Positions 49,481 through 63,100 of a stretch of DNA of 64,000 bases are shown piece by piece. The DNA is from Trogon surrucura. Taxonomy: Eukaryota; Chordata; Aves; Trogoniformes; Trogonidae. The stretch covers positions 3,550,501-3,614,500 of the forward strand of contig CM036618.1 of assembly GCA_020746105.1 (NCBI GenBank), in the 5' to 3' direction. The notes under the pieces were generated by a model. It worked only from the letters and a program-made list of their open reading frames with translations. It made no database searches and had not been told where the DNA came from. The translations under genes were made by a program, and so were the position numbers. How positions within the stretch are numbered: position 1 is the first letter of the stretch; each line of letters starts with the position of its first letter.

Positions 49481-52400
49481 CGTTCAATGAGGGACGCGAC
49501 TGTGTGTTTGAGTTACGGCATTCTGCCACCCCACTGAGCTCCTGGAGTTGATGGATGATTTTTTTTTTAATTTTTTTTTTTTTTTTTAGTTGCCAAACTG
49601 CTACTTTCTCCCTCCCTCACCGGTCTCTCTGGCCAGGCAAACTGGTGTTCAGCTTCCTGCAGCTGGGATTTGAGTTTCTGCATTATAAATGTTCTACTTC
49701 TCGTGCAGACGAGTTGCCTAAAGAAGGATCATCCACACCAGCCCCGTGACTCCAAGCCACGGATGTCTTTGGAAGGGGCTCTTTCATTTTTTTTCTTTTT
49801 TTTTCGAAATTATCGTGATGAGACGCAAATGGCTGCAGCCCTGGCAAGGAGCTCACTCAGGGAAGACGCTCAGCTCCTACCCTAAAAAGCCAAATTCACA
49901 GCGAAACGTGTAGAAACACACCCCAAAGGAGGCAATTCAGGGAATCGCTTGGGGCGAAACCAAGTTTGGTCCTTTGGTTCAGTGGGGTGAAATCAAGAAT
50001 TACCTTTGTGCAACTGTCTCTGTGGGCTGGGTGGGCGGCAGCTGAGATCCCACAACTTTTATGTCTGCTCCTAAAGTACCACGAAGCATCTCATTGCTTG
50101 GAGAGGATCCATCACCATGCTGCTTGTCTGCCGCTCGTGGTACACAGCTAATATACATCTTCCCTGGCTTTGCACATCTTTCTCGCTAGCCCTGGACACA
50201 CACGTATGACCTGATGGCTTACTGCAACCATCTTTGACTTTTCTGAGTTAAATGAGCTTTAAAATAGTAGAAGCATGATGGTCAATTGCTAATTTAGTCA
50301 AGCACGTGGATTTTACTTTAGAACCAACTCGATTCTGATGACAAGATTCTGATGACAAGAGTCATCAGAAAATATCCAGGAAGATGTGAGGCTGCAGGTT
50401 AAATCACAGCTCCAAGAAGAGGTATCCAGCTGGCTTCACAACTACCTAAAATACAGGCTTACAGCAGAAATGTCCCTGCACCTTCAAGGCTATTTCTGGA
50501 ATTTATTTTAGTGCTTGATTCTGCAATTTCTACCTCCTCAAGCTGCCTTTCCTCAGGTAAATAGGATGAATGTCATCTGAGGTCAAGTTATTGAAACTTA
50601 GACCCAAAAAAGTGGTATGAGACGAATTCCTCTCCAAAGGTGCCCGTCTCCTTCCACTGATGGCAGAGCAAGCAGATGCAAAGAGGTTAGACCAGGCACT
50701 TTAACTTTTAGAGAATGAAAGTTAAGTGGGATTAATCCCTTGCTGAGCTTCTCTGCCCACTCCAAATGGCAAGGTAAATACACTGTATTCAGGTGGGAAA
50801 GGTTGCATAATTCCTTAGGGGGAATATTTTATACTAAAAGAAAAAAACCCAGCATATTTTGAAAATTGTCTTTGTAATCCTCAGCTAAATGAAGTCCCAG
50901 ACAGAGGCTAGAGGAGGTTGGATGAACATTAGGAGCTCAAGGGAGATGAAGACAAATGTTTCTTTCAATGGTCTTCCATCTCTACCTCCCTGAACACTTG
51001 TGAGGCTGTAAGAAACAGCATGAGTCCAGCGCAACAGTGGGATGCTCTTGGTTGTATCAGCTACCACGCATTAGTTCTCTCAGACACTGTGCCCTCCCAT
51101 CGGTCTTGACTCCTGCAGTCAGCTCCACCACTGCTCCTCAGCTCTTCATTACAAAGCCCCTCCACGTAGGAAGCCACACCTCTGTCACAGTACACCTCGA
51201 TCTTGGCCTGAGGAGCTCCTCCACATGGCAAACCCACCACTGCACCTTGGTTACCTTATTTTTCAACACTACCTTCTTTCTGAGAAGACCCTGCCTTTGC
51301 TGGTGCAGTCTGCCTAACACCGTGGGAGCTTGTATCAATCCACCTCATAGAAAAGTAAAAAAAAAAAAAAAAAATCAAATTACAAAATACCTGGTCAGGA
51401 AGGATGCTTATCCCTTTAAAGAGGAAAGGTTCAAGGATGAGACACAGTCTCATCACAGTTCTCCTTCACCCTAGGCTTTCATTAAGCAAGTCATTCCTCT
51501 CAAAGCTTGACGAGCTGGTGGGAAAACAGTCCAAGTATGGGAGGCATGTGCTAGGCGTGCTGCCTCCCTGCAAGCAGCATTCATCTAGCTATGATCATTA
51601 TGCGAAAACAAAAATCAGTTTAAAAGACAAAGATAAATTCAACAACAACAACAAATCCTTGTAAAAGGCAAAGCAACGCTCCTCCCGAACTCTAAGCAAC
51701 AACAAGACACTGAACCGCAAGCTTAACCCCAAAAGTCAGGATGTCCATGAAGACTTTACTGCCCACCCAGAAAATGCTCAGATACTTAAAGCACAAGCTC
51801 CCAAGGCAGAAAAGAAGTGGACAAAATCTGATAAGCCAAGTTGCTTAAAATTGGACAACGTAAATCTTTGGGACACGACACTGTGAGGCTGGTTGAGAGG
51901 GATAAGCCTCGTTATTCTAGGAAACAAAGAGGACCTCTCTACCTTCTACAGTGAGTTTGCCCCTTGGATGTGTGAAATTCTATGAAGAGCTGTGGATGGA
52001 AGAAGGACAGCAGGAATGTTGCCTCATTCCTGTACAAAAGAATTTACTGCATGACTAGTGAAAACGGCCGGCGATCTTCACATTGTGTTAGAAAATCACC
52101 TTTGGCTCCTTTTATAGTCAGTGGAAAGAAACAGGCATTTCCAGAGCCCGATTAATCCCTCGTACTTTAGATATCTCTGCTAGGAGAGGTGAGTATTATT
52201 CTCCAAGAATCAAAGAGAAAGTTGAGCAGCACTAGCTTGAGTTTGGAGAGTTAACTTTTAGTTACCCAAGTCAGATCAAGCCATACTCATTCTGTCCAAG
52301 CTCTTAAAACATTATGAAGCTTTGGATTTTCTAAAGTACTGACACATTTCAGTGCTGGCTTATTCGACCTTGAACTTAACAATTCATCTTGGAGTAACCG

Positions 52401-52575
52401 CTACCTTAATTTTTTGTTCCTTCATTTCACGCCAAGGCACTGCAGCTGCTTTTCCACAGCAGTTGTCAGAACAGTTCCTCTCATCTAAATGCACCTCTAG
52501 TTTGTTTTCCCAGTTGGGTCACCTACGTGCAGCCTCTGACTGTGGTCTCAGCCAATGACTTTTTGGAACCAAACT
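49481..52575. other. unannotated, no recognised gene
   Basis: Unique sequence with T-runs at 49560-49590 and 49785-49805, an A-run at about 51357-51374, and an ACAACAACAACAA stretch near 51640. XKR6-like coding (a membrane protein exon) was looked for on the minus strand and not seen. Confidence 0.5.
50331..50370. repeat. 14-bp tandem repeat plus 10-bp hairpin
   Basis: GATTCTGATGACAA is repeated directly at 50331-50344 and 50345-50358. TTCTGATGAC (50347-50356) and GTCATCAGAA (50361-50370) form a perfect 10-bp inverted repeat with a 4-base loop. Function is unknown. Confidence 0.9.
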
Positions 52576-52744
52576 GAAACAGGTTGCCCAGGGAAGCTCC
52601 CTCCCTGGAAGTGTTCAAGGCCAGGCCTGGACAGGGCTTTAAGCAACCTGGTCTAGTGGGAGGTGTCCCTGCCCATGGCAGGGGGGGTGGAACGAGATAG
52701 TCTTGAAGGTGCCTTCCAACCCAGACCACTCTATGACTCTATGA
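52576..52744 (+). mobile_element. CR1 LINE 3' tail
   Basis: A 169-bp plus-strand tail: GAAACAGGTTGCCCAGGG, GGACAGGGCTTTAAGCAACC, GGTGCCTTCCAACCCAGACC and CTATGACTCTATGAT. It is one of only two CR1 pieces seen right of 40.2 kb. Confidence 0.9.
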
Positions 52745-53060
52745 TCTTGTTCATTGGCTCATGCCAGGACACTGGTTGCTGGAGCAGCTCACAGCGTCAA
52801 GATTCCAGCAAGATGTTCAGAAAGAAATCGGCAAAATTTGTGCTTTATGGAATGCAGGGAATATCTCAACACTGGATCCTTGACATTAGCTGACCAAAAA
52901 TCTCTTTGGAAGATGAGAACAAATGATGCTATTTGTTCTGCCAGGGAAAAAAAAAAAAAAAAAGTCAGTTTTGCTCAAGAGAAATGAATACACTGATGGA
53001 CTTCCTCTACAATTTTAAGGTAGCAGACATTGCAGTTCAAGCCTTTGAACCGATGGATCT

Positions 53061-53292
53061 GTTCAGATTGGACATTGGGAAGAAGTTCTTCCCCATGAGG
53101 GCGGTGAGACCCTGGCACAGGTTGCCCAGAGAGGGGGTGGAAGCCCCATCCCTGGGAATTTTTCAGGCCAGGCTGGATGGGCCTCTGAGCAGCCTGATCT
53201 AATGGGGGATGTCCCTGCCCATGGCCGGGGGGGTGAAACTAGATGATCTTTAAGGTCCCTTCCAACCCTGACAATTCTATGATTCTATGAAT
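53061..53292 (+). mobile_element. CR1 LINE 3' tail
   Basis: A 232-bp plus-strand tail: TTCAGATTGGACATTGGG, GCACAGGTTGCCCAGAGAGG, TTTAAGGTCCCTTCCAACCC and ATTCTATGATTCTATGAA. It is related to the previous copy (CCTGCCCATGGC type) and only 316 bases from it, in the same orientation. Confidence 0.92.
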
Positions 53293-56140
53293 TTTTTTTA
53301 TATATTGCAGTAAAAATCTAGGAGAAGTGCTGAAGGACCTTACATTGCTCCTTTGGAGGGGCTTGACAAGCTGATCTTAGTTGTTTAAAGCTGTGCTGCC
53401 TTGTGCTTCAAGCTTATCGAAATTCACAAGCTAAGCAAAACTTTCTATGACCAAATCTGGATAGGAGACTAAGGCTGAAAGTGACTCTAGATTTTCAGTA
53501 GGTGACACTTCTCTGCTGAAACCTTGAGTTGTGGAAGAAGACGAAAACTAAATTGTTTGGAACTGCTGCTCTAAGAACACGGTGTAAACAGGCCATTAAG
53601 CTTCCAATGAGATGTTTTGTAGAAGCAGAAATTCTAGTGCCGTCAACTTGACTCATAATGTTGGATGCAAGAAATTCTTTTCCTTCGACACCCATAGAGA
53701 GAGTAAGAAAGAGATCACCTGGACAAGTAAGCAGCCTGCAGAGTACACTTTAAAAATTGATTTTGATCTTGAGACATTGGGAGCCTCTGTATCTGAAGAA
53801 ACAAGAGATTGATATTTGTATTTCAGTTAGTTAGACTTCTTCTCAAGTCAAGACCGACACGGATTCGTGGATGTGAATTCATGGATATGATTCATCTGAA
53901 AAAGTGCAGGGAGCTGCTTTGTGATGACAGGAATTGTATCCCAGAAGCACATATTCCTTTTCACAGGCTGTAGAAGTGGCCTCCATTCATTAATCTACTC
54001 CTTTGGGGCATCCACACTGTAGATGCCTAAAGTCAGGTGAGACAAATCTCACCTTAGATTGCAAAGTTATTCCTTTTTGCATCTTTTTGCCTCCCAAAGC
54101 AGCCAGGATGTTACGGAGCAAACGAAGCTCAAGGACCAAGAATCACTTGGAAGAGACGCTATTTCTAGTGGAGACTCAGTCAAAATCTTACAACTTCTGA
54201 GATTTCCCCTGTAGCTCTATGAGGGACCTTTTCAGTTTTCACTGAAGAGCAAGGGGAAGAAATAAAACTGCCCTGGGAGAAAGGCCTCACATGGACCCAT
54301 GTAAGGTATAGAGGGGTGACCAATTGTCATGGTGATGTAGACAAAAGATACCTCAATAAAGAACAATAAATGAGCCATGTCCTAAGAGTGTACATTACTG
54401 CTGCTGAGACAAATTTTCAAAGAACTGCAATGGCAGGGTATTCTCAGAGTGTTCTTCTCAGCACCTATAAAAGGAACCAGTGTCAGATCCTACCATGACA
54501 ACACAGCCTGGACACACCTAAGGGAAGAACATCTGACTGCACACGGAGCTGCCAAAGTTTGCAAGTTTAAAGAACTCCTCAAGTAGCTAAATAAACTGTA
54601 GATGTAGCTGTGGGACGTGAAGACAGCTAGAGTTTAATCATAATTTCAGACTAGACCGAATGAGAAGTGAGAAGAGTTTCTTCAGTTAGGTGGTACCTCA
54701 GCTGCATCTCAAAGCAAGTAGGCTGGAAATGCCAGTGCTAATGGATGGAACAGCAGAGCTAAAGAATTTTTATCTAGGGTCCCAATATCCCACTACAAAG
54801 GCTGAAGCAACAGTGGGCTCCAAGGAACATCTCCACTGGCGATTTCAACCAAAAACGTTCAAAGTCATGACTGAAGGGATTGTATCAAAGTAGTGATGTA
54901 CATCAGCAACGAGGACATAATTACTTTGATGTTACATAATTATTCTGATGCTACGTTCACCTGTGTTCCTCACTGATGCCAACCTCTCTTTCCTGCACTG
55001 GCTTGAAATTCTCTGTTTTTAAAAATGATGCCATTTTGGTATAATTTTTAATACCATGCCCATTTCAACTGTCTTTTTGCTCCGTGTAAACCAGGCACCA
55101 CTTCTCCTAAGAAAGGAACTGTGCTGCTCAATACAGCGTTACGGGTGTTCTCTGCTGCTGGAACAACCTATAATTGGCTGATATGGAGCAAGGTTCCTTG
55201 TGTCATGATGTAAGAAGAGGCAAAAGCACTTATTTTCTCCAACTGGAAAATTTCATATTTATAGAGAAAAAAACTAACAATGCAAAAGCATCTGGTCCAC
55301 TGAATGCAGGACCTGATGGAGCGAGCAAACACAAGTGATCCACAGAGTTGTGCAACCATCTGCTTTACCAAATCTGTGAATTCTTAACCCAATCTCAAGT
55401 TGCCATGCTGAACACCTCCCCAGGGCTCACTCGACGCAAATTCTTTCAGCGCTCTTGGCTGTAAGTTTTGCGAAAGCCCAAGGCTGAGTTCCTAGTGAGC
55501 GCTGGGCCTGAGGAAGTATTTTGGAAAGAAGGCAAAGAATTACATTTTAAATCAGCCTTGGACTGGTGGGAAGCGATCACTCCCCTAGCCTGAAAAAGAA
55601 GGAATTATTGCAGAAAAACGAAGCTAGCTCTGAAGATGCTGAATTTTGCAGAAATTCCTTGCTTGTCGGAGGGAAATGCACATAAACACAGCACATTTTG
55701 CACCATTAAAAGTTATGCAGCATTGTGAAGTCTTTTTGTTTTTAAAAAAAAAAAAGGAAAAAAAAGCAAGTGCAACAAGGCCATATGCTGTCCTTGAGGC
55801 TCTGTTGGCAGCATAACAAAGGGAAGGCATGGAGCAAAAAAATTCTCGGCTCTTCCTGGAACATACTGATCCCCTCAGCTCCCACGGAAAGCAGGGACGG
55901 TATTTTTGGACTTCAAGAAGAAATCTTTGGCACCTTGCAAAGTTGAAGTCTCTTGCTTTGGTGTGTTCCCTGGGATAAGAACAGGGTGCAGGCCGTAAGG
56001 ATTAAAAGTTTGTCAACGCTCGAATGGCAACGCTGAGACAAAATCCATTGTTAAGACGTTTCTGAACACTTCCTAGCCACGTTTTGGTAGCCGGCACAGC
56101 CTAAGGAAATGTGAGAGGCATGGTTTAAAGGGGGAGGTAT
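53293..56140. other. unannotated, no recognised feature
   Basis: Unique sequence without recognised repeats or exons. Confidence 0.5.
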
Positions 56141-57120
56141 TTTAATAACAAAATATATATTTCTAATAAAAGATAAGATCTCTCCCTCAAACCTTGTCTC
56201 TCTTATTAAGCGGGGACTCAGTTGCAGGTCTGGTCTAGTATTACCTCCTCTTGACTATCATACCATAGGTTCTCAGGCCACTTAACTAGCAGCTGGCAAG
56301 GTTCATGTTGATTATGTCTGTAATAAGCAAAACACCGCCAGGGCCCATTTTTTTCTGCCTGTGACAAGTCTCCCTTAGACTCCAAGACACGCTGCCCACA
56401 ACCAAAGTGCCTGTTGTCCCCAGTGCCCCGCTAAATCGTCAACTAGGGGACTGGCTGGGTCAATGCCAGCTGTCGTCAGCCAAAACCATACCAAGGATCT
56501 CATGATTGAAAACCATGGCCAATGGAGTGCCAGTGCCTGTAGCCAGGTCCTGCCCTGTTTAATTTATTAGCATGAGCGCAGGCAAGGAACTCAACAGGAA
56601 TGGGACAATAATTTGTGACTCTTACCAAGTCTAGAGCTTTTATGCCTTCAGAGCGCATCCAAATGTTATTCAACCCCTCACCCTATATCTGAGTAGTATA
56701 TAAAGAGCGTGCTAGCTCATGAGACGAGACTCCAAGCACATCCACCAGCAAGGTAGCTTGGTTCCAGCAAGGTTCATCTTCAAGACTGAAATTGGCTGGG
56801 CAGCACACCGCTCATCTGGTGCCCAGGCAGATCTGTAAGAAAATCACTGCCAAGTGATGTCATCGGTATTGAGCTAATGATCTAAAGAGGGACTGGCACC
56901 AAGATGAGCTGAGGATCCTCACAGCTAATGCCATTATCACTTCAAAAAAGGAATTCAAGGTTCGTGTTTGAGGCTCAAGCCAGCCTCAGAGATGGGACAG
57001 GCCAACTGAGCAGGGGGAAGTTGATCCTTTCAGCACCTACCAGCCTTACACCTTGTCCTTGTACATCTAGTCAAGATTATGGGCTGGATGGCATGAGCGC
57101 TTCGGTGATTCCAGCCTAAT
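56140..57120 (+). other. promoter- or LTR-like segment with TATA box
   Basis: A CCAAT-type site (about 56519) and GTATATAAAG (about 56698) lie 180 bases apart, followed by sequence without long frames. This is the layout of a core promoter or of the U3-R part of an old solo LTR. No terminal repeats, AATAAA at the right spacing, or family match could be established. Confidence 0.25.
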
Positions 57121-60100
57121 TCTCTTCAGGTTTAAGATGATCCCCCACTTGTTTGAACAACCACCTTTTCCTGGCAGTGGAATCGCCATAACAAAGCTCC
57201 ACAGTTGTCACCTCAGGTGTTGTGTCTTTAGCCTGCTTTGCTAAGTGAGTCTGTATTTCAGGGAAGGGTTTCAATGGGCTAAAATTGCAGCACTTTTTCA
57301 GTACATTCTGATCTCTGGTATCTTCTGTAGGATCTTCTTACGGTGCACTGGTCTTCCCTTTAACATACGAGCCTGGACATATCCTGTTGCCCAACAATAC
57401 AACCCTTAAGGGACTGAGAAGTCCTCAAACCATGGTTTCACTGTCATACCTTGGACACAAGTCTGCTTCTTAACAGCACGGGCATCTCCCTCACCTGCTG
57501 CCAAACATCTTGACTTGCCCTGGGTACCGAGTGAGCTGTCTCTGACTCTGTGTGGGCCTTTGTATCTCCAGACCTTGGGAGATAACTGAAAGAAAATAAA
57601 CTCAAGTCCTGCATGTGAAAGCCTCTGCCAATGCTCTGTTGTCTAAAGGGTCTCAGGAAACCCTTTATCCAAAACAAGTCAGTCTTGGTTTTTCTAATGG
57701 CTCCATTGCCAGAACCTGCTCAGCTCTTTACCCAAATCTCTGTAGTAAGAAAGACAGCAGAAGACATTCCCAGTGCTATTATATCCACTCACAATAACCC
57801 CTCCATCATGGAACAGTCAACAGAGAAGAAACTCCAGCTGAAATAGCACACCCTTCCCACCAATGGACGCTGCTACTCTGGACCAGAATAAATGTTGAGT
57901 CAGCTCCACTGACGCTGGTAAAGCTCTCCCACAGTTACAGAGCTGGAGTAAGAGGAAAATTGTGCTCATGATACAGCTGCCAAAATAAATGGGACTTTTA
58001 TAGAAACAAGCAGTCTTACAACCTGGAAAAGAGTGGATAGCACAGCAGTGAGCACGATGCTAGAAGAACCACTCTTTCCTCCACAAAGTTGTTGCACAGG
58101 ACGGAAGAGACACAGAGAGCTGCTCTGTAAAGCAGAGTTGATGCTACGGAAGGACGTAAAGCCTCAAAGTCAGCATTAGCAACTCATCATGATACGACCA
58201 CAGTAGTAAAGCAACACGAAGACGTGACAAGAAAATGCTTTCACGACCAAAACCAAAGGCATCCTGTCAGCATCAGTGGAAATACTTGCAAGAGTAAGGA
58301 AAGAAAATCCAAGCTCGTTTCAAAGAGAGGAAGAAATTCTTAAGACTCCCATTTTCATCCAACAACCCACCAGCCCTCTGAGCATCTGGAGACACTGCTA
58401 AAACTACTTGAGATCATTACTTTATCCAGCACCTACGCCCGCAGCCGCAGAGTGCAACAAGGGTAAACCTGGCCCCTCGTTAACATTTATCAGCCTGACA
58501 AAATCAGATCCACGAGCGATTTGCATGACCTAGTCCTTCATCGACCACATTTCACTGCAGATGTGACAAAACCCAGGCTCTCTCTTCCATTTACTGCATC
58601 GACTCTTTGTCGTTCAGTCAAAAGGAGACATTTTTGACTTTCCAGTAGGTCTCCAAGAGAATAACCACTGCCTACAAAATTCAACCCTATTTCTAAAGCA
58701 AATAAAGAACAAACAAGGCCAGGAATTCTGCGGGATTTCTGAATAGAAGTGAAAACAGCTGCATCTCTCCCTCTTGCCTCATGCAAGACGATTAATGAAC
58801 AGACATAAAGGATTATATGTTTCATGTCCAAATTTGGGGATTATAACGTTCAGATAGGCAAAGAATGAAATGTCATAATAGAACCTCAATAAAATTGTAA
58901 CAGTTTAACAATAATTGTGCTTTTTGGTATCTCAAAACCCTCAACCTTCATGAAGTCTCATTATTTCAAAACAAACCTTTCGAAAAGCTCAGTAGAATGA
59001 CAAAATGCTCAAGTTCAAACACACACTTTGGAAGCATACTTTTCATAAAGATATTTTTCTCATTGTTAGATATATTCTTTTTTCAAATCAACTCCAACCT
59101 GTAATTCCATCTGCTATACAATTTCATGAACACATCTGTATTTCATTCCATATAGACAAAATACCACACGATAAAAATAGAAATTGCTGGGAACAGGCAA
59201 CAAAAATAACAAAAACAAACTAAAAAACAAGCCAGATTTGTACAGACACCAGATCAGAATGAGGGGGGGAAAAAGAAAAAAAGCTGTTTGTACTGAATAA
59301 TTGTGCCAATTTTAGAGAGAAGACTACGCCGAAGGGGTCTCGTGAAACCGACTCGAAATATGTGTTTTGCAGTCCTGTCTTGTGCTTCAAGTGAAACCCA
59401 ACAGCATTTTCTCCACCGAGATTTATTCATGTTTGGGTTTCATTTCCTGCATCTGTTCTTTTGTTTGTTTGCTTTTCTTATGGAATAGCTGGATTTAAGT
59501 TTAATGCTATTTTTTTCTCCTTGCTTTGAAAAAAAAATATGTCATCCGCCATTTGTGTCTTTCTTGGTCACCTATTTTTTTTTTTGTTGGCTTTGATAAA
59601 GCAGTGGAGGGAAATGTTACTTTCCACAGACTGGTGGAAAGGAACTGGAAAAGATTCCCCTCATTCTGCTCCTAGTAAAGCCAGTGCGTGAGATCCATGG
59701 AAATATTTTCCAGTCAAGCAAAGATTCCCAGCATTTGGGGCTCAATGCTTTTTTTTTTTTTCCCCTAATAATAGCCTACAGGAGCCATGTGGGGTTTGAA
59801 GAAGGATTTCAAATCTAGACTTTGTCTCCCCATGTTCCTGGCAGGAGGATCAAGCTGTGAGAGTCTCGGAAAGGCTTTACTGGGAATAAACAGATGGGAG
59901 GTCCCATTCACCTCAACAGTCCTCCCTGATGCTCCTCCTCACATTGTAAGACTCAGCCAGAATTTCTGTGCCTGATGTTGGCTATTATTGTCTAGTTACT
60001 GGGTCCAAGGACATATTCCACTACATAGAAGCAGTAGGAGAAGTCCTGCTCACTTCACCAGGAGCTCACGCCTTCCTCACCCCTTCCATGACAGAGCACA

Positions 60101-63100
60101 AAGTACCACGTGGTTCAGATTAATGCGAAATTGAGATGGTTTTCACTTTACCAGGATGATATTTGTGCACTGACCATGGGAGTCCTTGAGCTTGGTTTTA
60201 GCCCAGAAATGTGAGCGCATCTTCTCAGCTTCATCCACAGAAAGGGGGAAAGACAACCATGCTGAAGGAGTATCCCACGCACGGGGTGAATTGTCCTGGG
60301 GAACTTTTTGTCTCTCTCCATTCCCACAGAAAGGACCTGGATTAGTGACTCCAGGTCAGTGGGTGCCCTTAGACAACTTTTCAACAGCTGGAGTTAACTC
60401 TGAACGTCCCCATGCTCAGGGATGTGCCACATTTCATTTATTTCAAAGAACGGATCCCTTCTTCACCCAAATGGAAACAGATGAGCATATTTTTCCTTCA
60501 TCAGTCCTAACAACCCCTCTTTTTCTGCTCCTTCTCTGTCCCCTGCTAAATTCAGGGTGAAGATCAGACAAACCAAAATTGAAAGATCAGGACTGCAAAT
60601 AATTTTCTTTCAATTTCGCTGTTTGACTCCAGTTACAAACAGGCTGTATTTGGGGGTGGGGGAGGAAAGTAAACCAATTCCTGTTTGACAAGTCTGGTGT
60701 CTATCTCACATCTCAAAAGTATCACTTAAATGGGAAAGTAACGGAAATAATAACCATTCACTCATGAACACAATAATGATTCTAGTGTACAGGAAAATAG
60801 GATCCAGACAGGATTTTACAACTAAGAAGGGAACATTACAGTAAAGATTATGACATTTTATGAATATTCGTGTTATAGCTTTGAGCTTTATTGCAAAGCA
60901 AAAAATATATATTTGTATATATATATATATATTTTTATCTACATATCACCTCTGACATTGTATACAACACTAAATCACAAGAAATCAAAGAAATCATAGT
61001 GAGGTAGATACAAAACAAAGGGATGTTGAAGAATCCAGCTGCTAAATTTGGCTTAACGCAACTGTCATTAACATATGTATATCCAACACAGCAGTGAGCT
61101 TTGATTCACAGCTTAATTGATGGATCCTACTAACATTGATATTGATATTAGAGCCCATTTAGAAATAATGGCATTTGGAAAGGAGAGGGGGGGGAAGGGA
61201 AAAGTAAATCTGAAGCGTTTCCTACCAACTAGTCATCCCCCAGGGAAATTTTTCCATTGATTTTTCGTGACTTTTAACATCGATAAAGCAGCTCTGAGAA
61301 ATAGCCTGTGTTCTAGGGGTACTAGTAGTGCAGGAGGGCAGACAAAGAGGGAGGAATCAACAGGAGGGCAATCTACTGGGGTTGAACAGAAACCAAAGAA
61401 AGATAAGCCATTTCCCCTCCTTCGCTGAGGACCAAGAGGAAGGAGCACACCCTTGAGCACACGCTTGAGGCTCCGTTTGCCATCACACGTTTTGTGAATA
61501 TCAGCTTGGACTTGTTGACGATGGCCAACGAAACAAGGCTTCGGTAGAAGAGCAGCCCCTTGATGGTTTCTGTTGCTCTTTTCAGGCAACAGCAGATTCG
61601 TGGCAAGAAAGATGGTACCACTGAAGTGACCGGGCGCTGGCGTGACCGGTGTTGGTACCTGGTGGGATCTGGCTGCTTGGTCTGCACTCCCACAAAGAGA
61701 CTTGTTAAGGCACCTGGATGACTGGGGCTCTTCAGTGAATTCTCATCACAATAGCTTGGGAGGGATTTGGAATAGCCTTGGGCTTCCTGGCTTTTAAATT
61801 CTCAATCCAGGGAAATATGTACCTGATGCTTCCATGGGAGAAAAGACCTGAAGATGAGAAGTTGGGTTTAACTATAGCAAGGGGGAACCGGGTTGGATAC
61901 AGGAAAACTTTTCCAAGATGGTTGAGCTTAGGGATGGTTGGCAAAAAGCTCTTTGGGCCATTGGACCATCCTCATCCATGTGCAGCAAAGGAAGGGCAGG
62001 GCACCCTCACATCCCAGGATGCATGACCCACATGTTATTAGGGATGTAAGGAGCCCTCAGGTGCTTTATGTGAAAGACAGACAAAACCAAATTTGAAGAT
62101 CTAGACTAGGCAGCACCTTTTCTGCTGCTCAAACATCTCCTAATCTGCTTGCAAAAGTAGGAATTGGTGCCCTGGAAGGAGTATGGTTTCCCAGCTGTTC
62201 TCTAAATGGTGGCAATCTGAGCTTTATCCTCATGTCATTTAGTGTCACGGTTGAATTAAAGAAAATGAGGAGAACTGGTCAGAACAGGTTGCAAATGAGC
62301 AGGAGAAGAAGCCAATGTGATTGTTGCCAGCTTGGTGTGTGAATCTACTAAACGAGTTGCTGTCATAGCTCTGATTTTACTCTTTGCTTTTCACCTAGCC
62401 AAAGAACAACGTTATCCTTTAGGGAAACACGCAGAAAGTTATTGCTTGTGCATTAATTTTCAGGGTTTGTTGGTTGTTGGGTTGTTTTTGTGAACCCTTA
62501 GAATGACCAGAAGGCTATCACAGAAAGGGTGTATCGCTTAAGAAAATCAATTTCACCCCTCTCTTGAGTGGGTCCCACTCGGAATTGCAGCGTGATATCC
62601 TTAGTCCTGGGAGGGGAATGCCTGATGTGGATGTCCCGTTTTGGCAACCACAGAGTGATGTTGAACGAGGTAACTTTGAACGTTTGTTAGCAGAGCAGAA
62701 AGAAGACAAGTCTCATGCTAAGCCATGGTGGGAAACGTTTTGGAAGTGTTTCCAACACTGTCCACTTTTGGTGGGATTTAACTCACCTAAACATAACCAT
62801 CTAAAGGGCACACACCAGACCAAAACTGGAAACCAACTGGGATCAATCCCCACCTGGAGGTATCTTCCTGTCTCTCCTGAGTGTGCAAGGGATCTGGATA
62901 CCCAGTTTTTCTGGCTAAATTAGAGGATTGGATCCCATGCTCACAGAGCCAACAGGCAAAGTAGTTTGAACAACCATCCCCAACCAGGGGATGTCAAGAA
63001 GTGTCAAGAAGTACGTTCTCTCTTACGGTCTGAAAGCTGCAACTGGAGTTTTGTCCACAAAGTGAACTTCTGCTGCTGTTTGCCAAGAATACCCTTAAAG

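Noticed and set aside
61720-62000. Ancient CR1 end
   Set aside because: A single GGTTGGATACAGGAAAA-like block without terminus; too weak to call.
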